From positions 48,974 to 112,973 of the forward strand of contig JAFSUN010000010.1 of the NCBI GenBank assembly GCA_017445225.1: a stretch of 64,000 nt of DNA, in the 5' to 3' direction. Origin of the DNA: Erysipelotrichaceae bacterium (GTDB taxonomy: Bacteria > Bacillota_I > Bacilli_A > Erysipelotrichales > Erysipelotrichaceae). Below the pieces are notes generated by a model. It worked only from the letters and a program-made list of their open reading frames with translations. It made no database searches and was not told the DNA's origin. Position numbers and translations under genes: made by a program. Below, piece by piece: positions 1 to 9,104 of this stretch. Position 1 is the first letter of the stretch; every line of letters starts with the position of its first letter.

Positions 1-1673
1 AAGGCCAGCAGCGTATCGACGGTATCACACTCACACCAGCCGACCAGCTGATCGTCTTCCTTCAGACCGGTAATGGTATTGGGCGAAGCATTGTAGGAGC
101 GCATTGAGACTCTCTTGATGTAGCCGTCGTGGCTCAGGGTGATGACCACGTGCTCATTGGCGATCATCGCCTTCTTCTCGATGGTCAGATCGGATATCTG
201 ATGCTCGATGTCGGTCAGGCGGTCCTTGCCGAACTTGTCAGCGATGCCCTCAAGCTCCCGGCACATCACTTCATTGAGCTTCTTCTCATTCTCAATGATC
301 TCCTTGAGTTCCTTCAGTTCCTGAACCAGCCGGGCAAATTCTTCCTTCAGCTGGAAGACGTCGGTATTGGTCAGGCGGTAGAGCCGCAGGGTCACGATGG
401 CCTCAGCCTGCGGTTCCGTGAACTCATACTTGTCCATCAGCCGGCGCTTGGCATCACCCTTGTCCTTGGAGTGGCGGATGATCTTGATGATCTCATCGAG
501 GATGCTGACGGCCTTGATCAGGCCTTCCAGGATGTGGCATCTTTCGATCCGCTTGTTGAACTCGTAGTGGCTGCGGGCGATGATGACTTCCTTGCGGAAA
601 CCGATGTAGGCATCCAGGGATTCCAGCAATCCCAATAACATCGGACGCTGATTGACGATGGATACCATGTTGTAGTTATAGTAGACCTGCAGATCGGTAT
701 TCTTGTACAGGTAATTCAGGATGTTCTGGGCATCGACTTCGTTCTTGATGTCCACGACGACCCTTAAGCCGTTGCGGTCGCTCTCATCCCGGACATCGAG
801 AATGCCGTCGATGTCCTTGTTGAAGCGGATCTCATCGATCTTCTTGACCATGTTGACCTTGATCACTTCATAGGGTATTTCGGTGATGATGATCTGCTGG
901 TTGGTCTTGTTCTTTTCAATTGCGGCCCGGCCTCTGACCACGATGCGGCCCTTACCGCTGGTGAAGGCTTCCCGGATCCCTTCAATTCCCTGAACGATGC
1001 CGCCGGTCGGGAAATCAGGTCCCCTGACGATCTGCATCATCTCATCGAGGGTGCAGTTGGGATGATTGACCCGGTAGACGGTACCGTCGATGATCTCCTT
1101 CAGGTTGTGAGGCGGGATGTTGGTGGCGTAGCCGGCCGCAATGCCGGTTGCTCCGTTGACCAGCAGGTTCGGGAACATCGCCGGTAAGACGGTCGGTTCG
1201 TTCTCCGAGTCATCAAAGTTGGGAGCCCAGCTGACGGTATCCTTGTCGATGTCCTCCAGCATGGTCTCGCTGATTGGGGCCAGTCGGGCTTCGGTATAAC
1301 GCATGGCTGCCGGCGGATCATCGTCGATGGAGCCGTTATTGCCGTGCATGGTGACCAGCGGATGGTTGATCTTCCACTGCTGAGATAATCTGACCATCGC
1401 TTCGTAAACGGAACTGTCGCCATGGGGATGGTAGTTGCCGATGACGTTGCCTACCGTCTTGGCGCTCTTTCTGAAGGCCTTGTCGGAGGTGTTGCCGTCC
1501 TTGTTCATGGCATACAGGATCCTTCTCTGGACCGGTTTCAGGCCATCTCTGGCATCCGGCAGGGCACGGTCCTGAATGATGTACTTGGCATAATCACCGT
1601 ATCTCTCCGAGATCAGGTCATCCAGGGGAGCCTTGACAACGGTTGATTCCTTTACAGGTTCATTTTTCTTCAT
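1..1673 (-). CDS. parC: DNA topoisomerase IV subunit A (ParC), 3' part cut by window edge
   Basis: Strand-passage subunit of topoisomerase IV, which decatenates daughter chromosomes together with ParE. About 557 N-terminal codons are visible; the frame is open to base 1, so the rest lies outside. Reading the reverse strand, residues 81-93 are YHPHGDSSVYEAM, the quinolone-resistance region with the ParC-type SSVYEAM form, and RYTEAR near residue 126 carries the DNA-linking tyrosine. Both serines of the drug-binding region are unmutated. The start ATG (1673) is 3 bases after the parE stop, so the two are co-transcribed and probably translationally coupled. ParC rather than GyrA because of the motif form and the ParE partner. 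Confidence 0.95.
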   Translation of the reverse strand, partial: MKKNEPVKESTVVKAPLDDLISERYGDYAKYIIQDRALPDARDGLKPVQRRILYAMNKDGNTSDKAFRKSAKTVGNVIGNYHPHGDSSVYEAMVRLSQQWKINHPLVTMHGNNGSIDDDPPAAMRYTEARLAPISETMLEDIDKDTVSWAPNFDDSENEPTVLPAMFPNLLVNGATGIAAGYATNIPPHNLKEIIDGTVYRVNHPNCTLDEMMQIVRGPDFPTGGIVQGIEGIREAFTSGKGRIVVRGRAAIEKNKTNQQIIITEIPYEVIKVNMVKKIDEIRFNKDIDGILDVRDESDRNGLRVVVDIKNEVDAQNILNYLYKNTDLQVYYNYNMVSIVNQRPMLLGLLESLDAYIGFRKEVIIARSHYEFNKRIERCHILEGLIKAVSILDEIIKIIRHSKDKGDAKRRLMDKYEFTEPQAEAIVTLRLYRLTNTDVFQLKEEFARLVQELKELKEIIENEKKLNEVMCRELEGIADKFGKDRLTDIEHQISDLTIEKKAMIANEHVVITLSHDGYIKRVSMRSYNASPNTITGLKEDDQLVGWCECDTVDTLLA

Positions 1674-1676
1674 TGG

Positions 1677-3596
1677 CTAGCCCTCCTGCAGCTGATACTT
1701 GTCTTCCAGGGTAAAGGTTACGAAGTCCTCGATCCATTCCCTTCTGATGTCAGCCTTGTCACCCATCAGGATGTTGAACTTGCGGTCGGTGGAAATGCCG
1801 TCATCGACGGAAACCTGGATCAGCGTCCGGGTCTCCGGATTCATGGTGGTATCCCACAGCTGATCGGCGTTCATTTCACCCAGGCCCTTATAGCGCTGGA
1901 TCTCCACCTTGCCGTATTTCTGCCTGATGTCTTCCAGCTCATCATCATTGTAGGCATACATGACCTCCTTGCCCTTGGTCGCCATGTAAAGCGGCGGTAA
2001 GGCCACATAGACCTTGCCGGCATCAATGAGCGGGCGCATGTAGCGGAAGAAGAAGGTCAGCAGCAGTACCTGAATGTGGGCACCGTCGGTGTCAGCATCC
2101 GTCATGATGATGACCTTGTCGTAGTTGGAATCCTCCACGGCAAACTCATCGCCGAAACCGGCGCCGATGGTATAGATCAGGGTGCTGAGTTCTTCATTCT
2201 TCAGTATTTCGGCCTTGCTGGCCTTTTCGGTATTCAGGACCTTTCCCCTTAAGGGAAGAATGGCCTGGTATTTGGAATCGCGGCCCTGCTTGGCGCTGCC
2301 GCCGGCGGAATCGCCCTCGACCAGGAACAGTTCCTTGCGCTTGGCGTCCTTGGAATTGGCCACGGCCAGCTTGCCCGACAGTAATCGCTCCTGCTTGACC
2401 TTCTTGGTGCCGTTACGGACCTCTTCCCGGGCCTTTCTTGCCGCTTCCCTCGCCTGGTAGGCGCGGATCATCTTTCTGACCAGGGCATCAGCGGTTTCCT
2501 TGTTCTCCTGCAGCCAGAAGGACAGTTTCTCGCTGACGACATTGTCGACAATGTTGCGGGCTTCCGGGGTTCCCAGCTTGCCCTTGGTCTGGCCTTCGAA
2601 CTCCAGCAGATCCTCGGTGATCGCCAGCGATACCACGGCTGTCAGACCCTCACGGATGTCGGAGCCGTCGAGATTGCTGTCTTTTTCCTTCAAAAGACCG
2701 TTATTGCGGGCGTAATCGTTGAAGGCCTTGGTAAAGGCTGATCTTAAGCCGACCACATGGGTACCGCCGTCGGTAGTCCGGACGTGGTTGACGAAGGAAT
2801 AGACGTTCTCCTGAACGGTATCGACATACTGGAAGGCACAGTCGACGTTGATCTTCTTATTGCCGCCGGAGATGGTGACGATGTCGCTCAGTGGTTCCTT
2901 GTCCTCATGCAGATATTTGATATAGGCCATCAAGCCGTTGTCGTAGCAGAATTCATCCTTCAGACCCTGCTTCTCATCAATCAGGACCATCTTCAGCCCG
3001 TTGGTCAGGAAAGCAGCCTCCCGGACTCTTTCCTTGATGGTGGTATGGTTGTATTCGATGCGGCCGAAGATCTTCTTGTCGGCCAGGAAGCGAACCTTGG
3101 TGCCGGTCTTGGTGGTCGGGCCCAGCTTGATCAGCTTGCCGATCTTGGAACCGCCGTTTTCAAAGCGCATCTGCCAGATGAAGCCGTTATAGCAGGTGGT
3201 GACTTCCAGCCATTCGCTTAAGGCGTTGACCACGGAAGCGCCGACCCCGTGCAGACCGCCGGCCGTCTTATAGCCGGTTTCACTGGAGAACTTGGCTCCG
3301 GCATGGAGCTCGGTAAAAATGACCTGAATGGTCGGAACGCCGGATTCGTGCCTGCCGGTCGGCATGCCTCTTCCTTCGTCCTCCACGCAGATGACGTTGT
3401 TCTTTTCTATGGTAACCCTGATGCACTTGCCGTAGCCGTTGAGGGCTTCGTCCATGGCATTGTCCATGATCTCCCACACCAGATGATGCAGGCCATGGTA
3501 ATCGGTCGAGCCGATGTACATGCCCGGTCTCTTTCTGACGGCATCAAGGCCTTTAAGTATCTGAATACTTTGTTCGTTGTACTTGTTTTCAGGCAT
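1677..3596 (-). CDS. parE: DNA topoisomerase IV subunit B (ParE)
   Basis: ATPase subunit of topoisomerase IV, 639 aa, the usual length. GHKL ATPase motifs are in order: EIMDNAMDEA (N-box), DEGRGMPTGRH (G1) and GLHGVGASVVNALS (G2). The TOPRIM motifs follow: LFLVEGDSAGGSAKQGRD and DADTDGAHIQ. SAKQGRD is the ParE form; GyrB normally has STKSGRD, so I call ParE. The start is set by a strong ribosome-binding site (TTGAGGAGT) 8-9 bases upstream of ATG 3596. First gene of a parE-parC operon. Confidence 0.96.
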   Translation of the reverse strand: MPENKYNEQSIQILKGLDAVRKRPGMYIGSTDYHGLHHLVWEIMDNAMDEALNGYGKCIRVTIEKNNVICVEDEGRGMPTGRHESGVPTIQVIFTELHAGAKFSSETGYKTAGGLHGVGASVVNALSEWLEVTTCYNGFIWQMRFENGGSKIGKLIKLGPTTKTGTKVRFLADKKIFGRIEYNHTTIKERVREAAFLTNGLKMVLIDEKQGLKDEFCYDNGLMAYIKYLHEDKEPLSDIVTISGGNKKINVDCAFQYVDTVQENVYSFVNHVRTTDGGTHVVGLRSAFTKAFNDYARNNGLLKEKDSNLDGSDIREGLTAVVSLAITEDLLEFEGQTKGKLGTPEARNIVDNVVSEKLSFWLQENKETADALVRKMIRAYQAREAARKAREEVRNGTKKVKQERLLSGKLAVANSKDAKRKELFLVEGDSAGGSAKQGRDSKYQAILPLRGKVLNTEKASKAEILKNEELSTLIYTIGAGFGDEFAVEDSNYDKVIIMTDADTDGAHIQVLLLTFFFRYMRPLIDAGKVYVALPPLYMATKGKEVMYAYNDDELEDIRQKYGKVEIQRYKGLGEMNADQLWDTTMNPETRTLIQVSVDDGISTDRKFNILMGDKADIRREWIEDFVTFTLEDKYQLQEG

Positions 3597-3617
3597 AACA
3601 AAAAACTCCTCAAGATA

Positions 3618-3652
3618 ATTATACCAAAAATCAGAGGAAAATTCTCCTCTGA
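3618..3652 (-). promoter_or_regulatory. parE promoter region with an inverted repeat upstream of the -10
   Basis: On the minus strand a TATAAT -10 box lies at 3623-3618, about 20 bases before the parE start codon. No good -35 is visible. Instead the -35 area is occupied by an 8-bp perfect inverted repeat (TCAGAGGA / TCCTCTGA, 3631-3652). It could be an operator or a leader hairpin of an upstream transcript. The rest of 3597-3853 holds only this and the ligA terminator. Confidence 0.5.
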
Positions 3653-3796
3653 CGCATAATTAATTGGATTTTCAACTATTTTTCATCTGGCGGCAATAAT
3701 ATAACGGCTATCGGCAATTCAGAATAGATTAAATCAGTATTTCACCGGGATTATATCTTGCCGATATTCCCTTTAATCTTTTGGCTTTTCCGAAGT

Positions 3797-3820
3797 AAAA
3801 CCGCTTTCCAAAGCGGTTTT
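3797..3820 (-). terminator. Rho-independent terminator of ligA
   Basis: Nearly perfect hairpin AAAACCGCTTT-GG-AAAGCGGTTTT directly downstream of the ligA stop. It carries its own A/T ends, so it could work in both directions, but only ligA runs into it. Confidence 0.8.
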
Positions 3821-3853
3821 CTGATAAGTAACATGTAACTGTTTATTATGACA

Positions 3854-5830
3854 TCAGTTCTTTCCAAACTGATCGATGAACTGCTGTTCGGAGATCACCG
3901 GAATGCCCAGCTGGGCCGCCTTCTGATTCTTGCCCGAGGTTGAGGTAATGTCGTTATTGATCAGGAAGCTGGTCTTGCCGGTTACCGAACCGGTGACCTT
4001 TCCGCCCTGGGATTCGATGTAGGCCTTCAGCTCATTGCGGTTTCGGAACTGGTAAACATCGCCGGTGACCACGAAGGTCAGGCCGGCACAGCCAGATCCG
4101 CTGGCCTTCTGTTCTGTTTGAGTTACTCTAACCTGCGACAAAAGCCGTTCCAGTTCCCGGAAATTATCGTCATTCTGCATCCATCTGATGAAGGAAGTGC
4201 TCTTTTCCGGCCCGATTCCGTCAATATGGGCAAAATGATCCATTTCCCGCGTCTCTCTGGCCTTTTGGATAAGATCATTGAACTGATACGCTGACAGAAG
4301 TTTCCTGGCGACATCGACACCGCACATCGGTATGGTCAGGGCGACCAGCAGCTTTTCGGCATCGATCTCCCGGGCTTTTTCAATGGCCGCCAGCAGGTTG
4401 GACTCACTCTTATCGCCAAAGCCTTCCAGGGCTGCGATCTCTCCCTTATGTTCATTCAGCCGGTAGATGTCGGCATTTTCCCTGATCCAGCCTTCATTGA
4501 TGAAGCGGTTGAGGGTCTGTTCACTCATGCCATCGATGTCGGCTCCCATCTTGGAGACAAAGCGGGCAAACTTGCGCAGTTTCTTGGCTGAGCAGTTGGG
4601 GTTCATACATACCAGTGATCTGGTGCCGCTGTTTTCGGATACTCTGATCTGAGTGGGGCTGCCGCAGATCGGGCAGTGCTCGGGGATGATCAGTTCCCCT
4701 TTTCTTTCGTTTACTCGTATGACCTTCGGGATGATCTTGTTGGCCTTGATAACCTCGATCTTCGTTCCCTGATCGCCGATTCCCAGTCTTTCACACTCGC
4801 TGATGTTGCACAGGGAAGCTCTCTTGACCACCGTTCCTTCCAGATCGATCGGGGCAAAGATCGCTACCGGGGTGATGGTGGAAGCGGCACAGGACCACTC
4901 GATGTGATCAAGAACGCTTTCCCGGGATTCATCCTGCCACTTGAAGGCATAGCCGGCATTGGTGGCGTGATGGCCGGTAACGGAACCCTGGGAGGCGTAG
5001 ACGGTATCGTCATAGCAGATCACCAGGCCGTCGACCGGATAGGGATTGGCCTTGGTGGTGACCATCCTGGAGAAGCGGTCAATGCTCTTCTGAATATTAA
5101 CTTCATCAGGAACGCTGATCTCTTCCCTTTCAACCGGCTTGAAGCCCAGTTCTTCCAGAAACCGCATCCTCTCTCCCCAGCTGACGATGTCCTTATCCGT
5201 GTGAACCAGGGTAAACGGTATCCATCTTAAGTGCCTTCTGGCCAGTTCGTCGACATCCTTCAGGGTAAGGGAGCCGGAAGCCAGGTTCCGGGGGTTGGCA
5301 TAATCCTCATCGCTCTCCAGATTGAATCTTTCAAAGTCCTCATAGGAGATGACGGCCTCGCCCCTGATGACCAGATGGCCCTTCTCCTCGATTTTCGGCA
5401 GGATGCCGGAAATGGCCTTGGCCAGATGGGTGATGTTGGTACCGATGTGCCCGTCCCCTCTGGTTACGACTTTGGCCAGCCGGCCATTGTCATAGGTGAC
5501 AACCAGCGTCAGGCCATCCAGCTTCCAGGACAGCCAGATCTTTCTTCCCTGCGCCCATTTGACCAGATCGCTGACCTTCTTGGTCTTGGCTAAGGAAAGC
5601 GCGGAGAACTCATGGGCCTCCTTCTGGCCGGCCACATTGTCCTCAGAGACCTTATTGGTCGGGCTGTCCGACAGAATGATCCCGGTCTCCTCTTCCAGCT
5701 TCTTAAGCCGATCGAACTTGGCGTCCCATTCCCAGTCGGTCATCAGTTCGTTTCGGCCGTTATAATACGCATCGCTGGCCCGGTTTAGTTCTTCGACCAG
5801 CAGCTGCATTTCCCTTCTCTTATCATCCAT
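3854..5830 (-). CDS. ligA: NAD-dependent DNA ligase, divergent LigA
   Basis: Seals nicks using NAD+. Order: N-terminal Ia domain, adenylation domain with the nucleophile lysine K103 (SWKLDGL), VTRGDG, YANPRN and YPVDGLV motifs, OB fold, four-cysteine zinc finger (CPICGSP and CMNPNCSAKK), HhH repeats, C-terminal BRCT domain. 658 aa is close to the family norm. Several usually fixed positions differ: the residue two before the nucleophile is Trp/Ser rather than Glu-Leu, and the HxxPMLSL motif reads HEFSALSL. It may be a lineage-specific form or a second LigA paralog. An extended -10 (TGC-TAAAAT) lies just upstream. A single-gene unit between parE and the divergent plsY. Confidence 0.9.
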   Translation of the reverse strand: MDDKRREMQLLVEELNRASDAYYNGRNELMTDWEWDAKFDRLKKLEEETGIILSDSPTNKVSEDNVAGQKEAHEFSALSLAKTKKVSDLVKWAQGRKIWLSWKLDGLTLVVTYDNGRLAKVVTRGDGHIGTNITHLAKAISGILPKIEEKGHLVIRGEAVISYEDFERFNLESDEDYANPRNLASGSLTLKDVDELARRHLRWIPFTLVHTDKDIVSWGERMRFLEELGFKPVEREEISVPDEVNIQKSIDRFSRMVTTKANPYPVDGLVICYDDTVYASQGSVTGHHATNAGYAFKWQDESRESVLDHIEWSCAASTITPVAIFAPIDLEGTVVKRASLCNISECERLGIGDQGTKIEVIKANKIIPKVIRVNERKGELIIPEHCPICGSPTQIRVSENSGTRSLVCMNPNCSAKKLRKFARFVSKMGADIDGMSEQTLNRFINEGWIRENADIYRLNEHKGEIAALEGFGDKSESNLLAAIEKAREIDAEKLLVALTIPMCGVDVARKLLSAYQFNDLIQKARETREMDHFAHIDGIGPEKSTSFIRWMQNDDNFRELERLLSQVRVTQTEQKASGSGCAGLTFVVTGDVYQFRNRNELKAYIESQGGKVTGSVTGKTSFLINNDITSTSGKNQKAAQLGIPVISEQQFIDQFGKN

Positions 5831-5884
5831 TAGCTTTACCTCATCATGTATATTTTAGCAGAAAACCGGCCTGATGTTTCACTG

Positions 5885-5913
5885 TTGACAACTGCCGGCC
5901 GGTAGTTTTAAAT
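5885..5913 (+). promoter_or_regulatory. Promoter of plsY1
   Basis: Perfect -35 TTGACA at 5885-5890, 17-bp spacer, -10 TTAAAT at 5908-5913. It is followed by AAGGAGG 8 bases before the plsY start. The spacer contains the palindrome GCCGGCCGG, whose role is unknown. Confidence 0.65.
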
Positions 5914-5944
5914 TGTAAGGTGTTAATGAAGGAGGTGCGTTTTC

Positions 5945-6547
5945 ATGATCAAGATCATCCTGGCCTTACTGTTCGGCTATCTGGTCGGATCGATTCCCGG
6001 AGCGCTCATCATCGGCAAGAAGTTCTATGGCGGCAAGGACATCCGTCAGGAAGGCAGCGGCAATCTCGGCGCTACCAATGCCGGCAGAGTACTGGGAAAA
6101 AAGGCCTTCTTCCTGGTCAGCCTGCTGGATGGTGCCAAGGGCTTTCTGGCCTACTGGCTGAGCTATCAGTTCACTCCCGAATACGCCATCTACGTGGCTC
6201 TGGGACTGGTGGTGGGACATTGTTACCCGCTATTCGCGCAGTTTACCGGCGGCAAGGGCGTGGCTACCAGTGCCGGCATCTTGATGGCGATGGCTCTGTG
6301 TCAGAAGAACATCTGGCTGTTCGTAATACCCCTGGCTGTCATGGTGGGAATCCTGCTGACGGTCAGGATCATGTCCCTGGCCAGCATGAGCGCCTATGTG
6401 GCGGCGGCGATAACGACGTTTGTTACCGACCCCAACCCGGCGGACCGCATCGTCATCACCCTGCTGTGCCTGTTTGTCATCTGGCGCCACCGGGCCAACA
6501 TTAAGAGACTGTTAAAAAAAGAAGAACCGAAGTTCCGGATCGGATGA
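5945..6547 (+). CDS. plsY: Glycerol-3-phosphate acyltransferase PlsY (copy 1)
   Basis: Transfers an acyl group from acyl-phosphate to glycerol-3-phosphate, the first step of phospholipid synthesis; integral membrane enzyme. 200 aa, with the three family motifs in cytoplasmic loops: GSIPGALIIGK near the N-terminus, EGSGNLGATNAGR around residues 37-50, and FTGGKGVATSAG near residue 100. About five hydrophobic segments. Strong AAGGAGG ribosome-binding site. Monocistronic, between two minus-strand genes, with its own promoter and terminator. A second PlsY is encoded at 63257-63868 with about the same length and all motifs, so the organism keeps two. Confidence 0.95.
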   Translation: MIKIILALLFGYLVGSIPGALIIGKKFYGGKDIRQEGSGNLGATNAGRVLGKKAFFLVSLLDGAKGFLAYWLSYQFTPEYAIYVALGLVVGHCYPLFAQFTGGKGVATSAGILMAMALCQKNIWLFVIPLAVMVGILLTVRIMSLASMSAYVAAAITTFVTDPNPADRIVITLLCLFVIWRHRANIKRLLKKEEPKFRIG

Positions 6548-6564
6548 GTTCCGATCCTTTCTTT
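6537..6564 (+). terminator. Terminator of plsY1
   Basis: 8-bp stem GGATCGGA / TCCGATCC with a 5-base loop that contains the plsY stop codon, then TTTCTTTC. The hairpin overlaps the end of the gene. Confidence 0.75.
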
Positions 6565-6569
6565 CGGCT

Positions 6570-8924
6570 CTAATAACCGTTCAGATGGTGTTCCTTCATG
6601 TAGGAAGGATAGTCGAAGAAGCAGATGTCCATGTCCATCCGGGTATCGCTGCCGGGCACCTTGCCGCTGGAGGTAAACTGCCAGATCTTCACGTCGGTGA
6701 CCTTGGCGGAATGGGACTTGACCTCCCACTGGGCACTCCATAAGTCGTATTTGGCGCGGTTTTCGCTGTTTACCCGGGTCAGGACCGACATGCTGGAATA
6801 GATGGCCACCTTATAGCCCTTTTCCACCAACGGTGCGCAGAAGACATCGATGATCTCGTTGAAGGCCTTGTCGGAAAGCTGCTTCTGGGCCTTGGCCTCG
6901 ATGTCCAGGCAGACCGGATATTCAAACTTCTTGCCCGCGATGTTCTTCAGGAAACTCTCCGCTTCCCTTAAGGCCGCTTCATTGTCGCCGGCGTTGAGAT
7001 AATGGTAGACACCGACCTTGACGCCTACCGAGCGGGCCCGGGCATAGTTCTTTTCAAAGCGGACATCTCTGCTGGTACCGTAGCCCTCCCGGATGATCGC
7101 AAAGTCGATGCCGAAGTCCTTCATCTTCTTCCAGTCGGAAGTGCTGAGGTCGTATTGCCAGGTGGAAACATCAACGCCATAGGAGAATCCGTCGATGACA
7201 TTGACCGGCACGGTGGCAACGTACCTGCCGTCCCTGGAGCCGATGGTAATGGTGGCTTCCCCGACCTCATGGGCACTCACCACGCCGCTGTTATTAACGG
7301 AACAGATGCTCTCATCAGAACTGAAATAGGCCAGTTCCCCGTACTTGGTGATGCGGAACTGGAACTTCTTCCCCTTCATTAACGGCATCGCCTTGGGTGA
7401 CACGGTCATCTTCTGGGCCGGTATCGTCACCTCGATGCTGCCGGAAAGGCCGCTGTCATCCCGGCTGAAAGCCCGGATGGTGGTGGTGCCGAAACCGACG
7501 GCCGTGATCTTGCCGTCACGGTTGACCCTCGCCACGCTGTCATCATCGGCATAGTAGACCAGCTTGCGGTCACTGTACTTGCCGGTCAGATGGGCCTTGG
7601 CATAGTAGTCATTGCCCTGGGATATTATCACCTTTTTCTCATCGATCTGCAGCCTGGCTGCCGGATCGTAAACTTCGATCTTGTAGGTTCCCCTTCCCTG
7701 ATCACCGGTTACCTCGACATAATCGCTGCAGACAATGTCAGTCTGCACCACGCCGCTCTTATTGACGCTTACCAGGCCTTTTTGGCTGCGGTAAGTTAAT
7801 TCACCGCCCAGATCGGAAAAGTCACTGGAGGGGCTTAAAATGAGCTTCTGGCCGACCTTGGTCCTGAGGAAACGGACATTGGTTCCCTGGGCATCGCTGA
7901 CTGTAACATGGCAGCTGCAGCTGGCGAGCTTGCTGGCGGCGATGACATCGGCCTCGCCGATGGCCAGAGCCCGGACGGAGCCATCGGGATAGACCTTCAG
8001 GATCTCGGGATCGCTGCTGGCAAAGCGGACCTCGTCATAGACGAACTGGGGAACTTCCGCCATCTCCAGTTCCCTTAACTCACCCAGATCCAATACGGCT
8101 GTTTCTTCCGTAAAGCGCAGATCGACCGGCTCGTAAGGAATATGATTTTTACTGAGATATCTTTCAATCTCGGTATTCTTATAGCAGATGTATTCGCTTC
8201 TCTCCCCCAGGGCCTTTTCTCCGATCTCCCTGAGGTTCTGGGCAAAGATCATCCGGCAACTGACGCTGAGGTCTTCATCGCAGCCGAAGGCCCCGTCCCC
8301 GAGTCTTTCCAGATTCACCGGCAGAATGATCTCGCTGATGCTTAAACAGTTATGGAACGCCTGATCGCCGATCTCCTTCAGACTGTCAGGCAGATAAACG
8401 GTGTTCAGGGCCAGGAAGCCGGCGAAAGAGTTGTTGCCGATCCTTTCAACTGTTTCCCCAATGTAGAGATCCTGCAGGCTGTAGCGGCTCTGGTACCAGG
8501 GCGTATCCTCAGCTGAAATATAATCAATGCCCCTGTTACCGGTAAGATGCAGAATGGCAAGTTCATTCATTTCCATAAAGGCGTCTCTGCCCTGACAGCT
8601 CACCGGCCAGTAAAGCACATTCATCAGCCCGCAGTTATAGAAAGCCCCTTCTTCCACATTTACAACGCTGTCAGGAATACTGATCTCCACGATTTCCGTA
8701 CAGTCCAGACTTCCCTGGGCAATCGAAGCTACCGTGTAGCCGTCGATTTCAGAAGGAATGACCAGCGTATCACCGACATTCTCGATATGGGTTATTACCG
8801 CACTGCCCTCTTCATTCAGCTCATAATGAAAATCCGGACCTTCTTCGGCATGAACAAAGAAGTCCGGCAATACCGGTACAAGGCAGATCAGTACGGCAAG
8901 CAGCAATTTCAGCATTCTGTTCAT
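6570..8924 (-). CDS. Secreted leucine-rich-repeat / Ig-like / GH25 muramidase
   Basis: Secreted cell-wall-active protein, 784 aa. Signal peptide at residues 1-26 (cleavage near VHA-EEG). Residues about 30-270 are BspA-type leucine-rich repeats (IPDSVVNVEEGAFYNC, LPDSLKEIGDQAFHNC and similar). Residues about 290-560 contain several bacterial Ig-like (BIG2) domains with the VNRDGKITAVGFGTTTI pattern. Residues about 575-780 are a GH25 lysozyme domain starting GVDVSTWQYD, with the acidic pair CLDIEAK. GH25 cleaves the MurNAc-GlcNAc bond; repeats and Ig domains usually mediate adhesion or spacing. It could be an autolysin or an interbacterial or host-surface effector. Not in an operon. See the promoter entry for the unusual start. 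Confidence 0.9.
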   Translation of the reverse strand: MNRMLKLLLAVLICLVPVLPDFFVHAEEGPDFHYELNEEGSAVITHIENVGDTLVIPSEIDGYTVASIAQGSLDCTEIVEISIPDSVVNVEEGAFYNCGLMNVLYWPVSCQGRDAFMEMNELAILHLTGNRGIDYISAEDTPWYQSRYSLQDLYIGETVERIGNNSFAGFLALNTVYLPDSLKEIGDQAFHNCLSISEIILPVNLERLGDGAFGCDEDLSVSCRMIFAQNLREIGEKALGERSEYICYKNTEIERYLSKNHIPYEPVDLRFTEETAVLDLGELRELEMAEVPQFVYDEVRFASSDPEILKVYPDGSVRALAIGEADVIAASKLASCSCHVTVSDAQGTNVRFLRTKVGQKLILSPSSDFSDLGGELTYRSQKGLVSVNKSGVVQTDIVCSDYVEVTGDQGRGTYKIEVYDPAARLQIDEKKVIISQGNDYYAKAHLTGKYSDRKLVYYADDDSVARVNRDGKITAVGFGTTTIRAFSRDDSGLSGSIEVTIPAQKMTVSPKAMPLMKGKKFQFRITKYGELAYFSSDESICSVNNSGVVSAHEVGEATITIGSRDGRYVATVPVNVIDGFSYGVDVSTWQYDLSTSDWKKMKDFGIDFAIIREGYGTSRDVRFEKNYARARSVGVKVGVYHYLNAGDNEAALREAESFLKNIAGKKFEYPVCLDIEAKAQKQLSDKAFNEIIDVFCAPLVEKGYKVAIYSSMSVLTRVNSENRAKYDLWSAQWEVKSHSAKVTDVKIWQFTSSGKVPGSDTRMDMDICFFDYPSYMKEHHLNGY

Positions 8925-8930
8925 GACACC

Positions 8931-8958
8931 ATTATATACTTAAACATGCTGAAAGTCA
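8931..8958 (-). promoter_or_regulatory. Promoter abutting the muramidase start codon (possible leaderless mRNA)
   Basis: -10 TATAAT at 8936-8931, 17-bp spacer, -35 ATGACT (4 of 6). The expected transcription start falls on or next to the A of the ATG at 8924, and no ribosome-binding site is visible before that ATG. An in-frame ATG three codons later is an alternative start but also lacks a clear site. Confidence 0.5.
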
Positions 8959-9071
8959 TAGAGACTGCCAAATGAAAACGGAAGGACTGTCAGATCCCTC
9001 CGTGATCTTTTCTCTGCTTATATCTGCCTTAATGATGCACCTGAAAGCTCTTTCTGATGCCCCAATTCAGC

Positions 9072-9093
9072 AAAAAACGGCCCAATGGCCGTT
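9072..9093 (-). terminator. Terminator of the azlCD operon
   Basis: Minus-strand hairpin AACGGCC / GGCCGTT with a 4-base loop followed by six T. It lies 12 bases after the azlD stop and ends the long operon that starts at 17700. The rest of 8960-9071 shows nothing. Confidence 0.85.
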
Positions 9094-9104
9094 ATTGCTT
9101 AATT

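Noticed and set aside
4676..5593. Plus-strand open frames inside ligA
   Set aside because: Shadows produced by the codon bias of ligA; no start signals.
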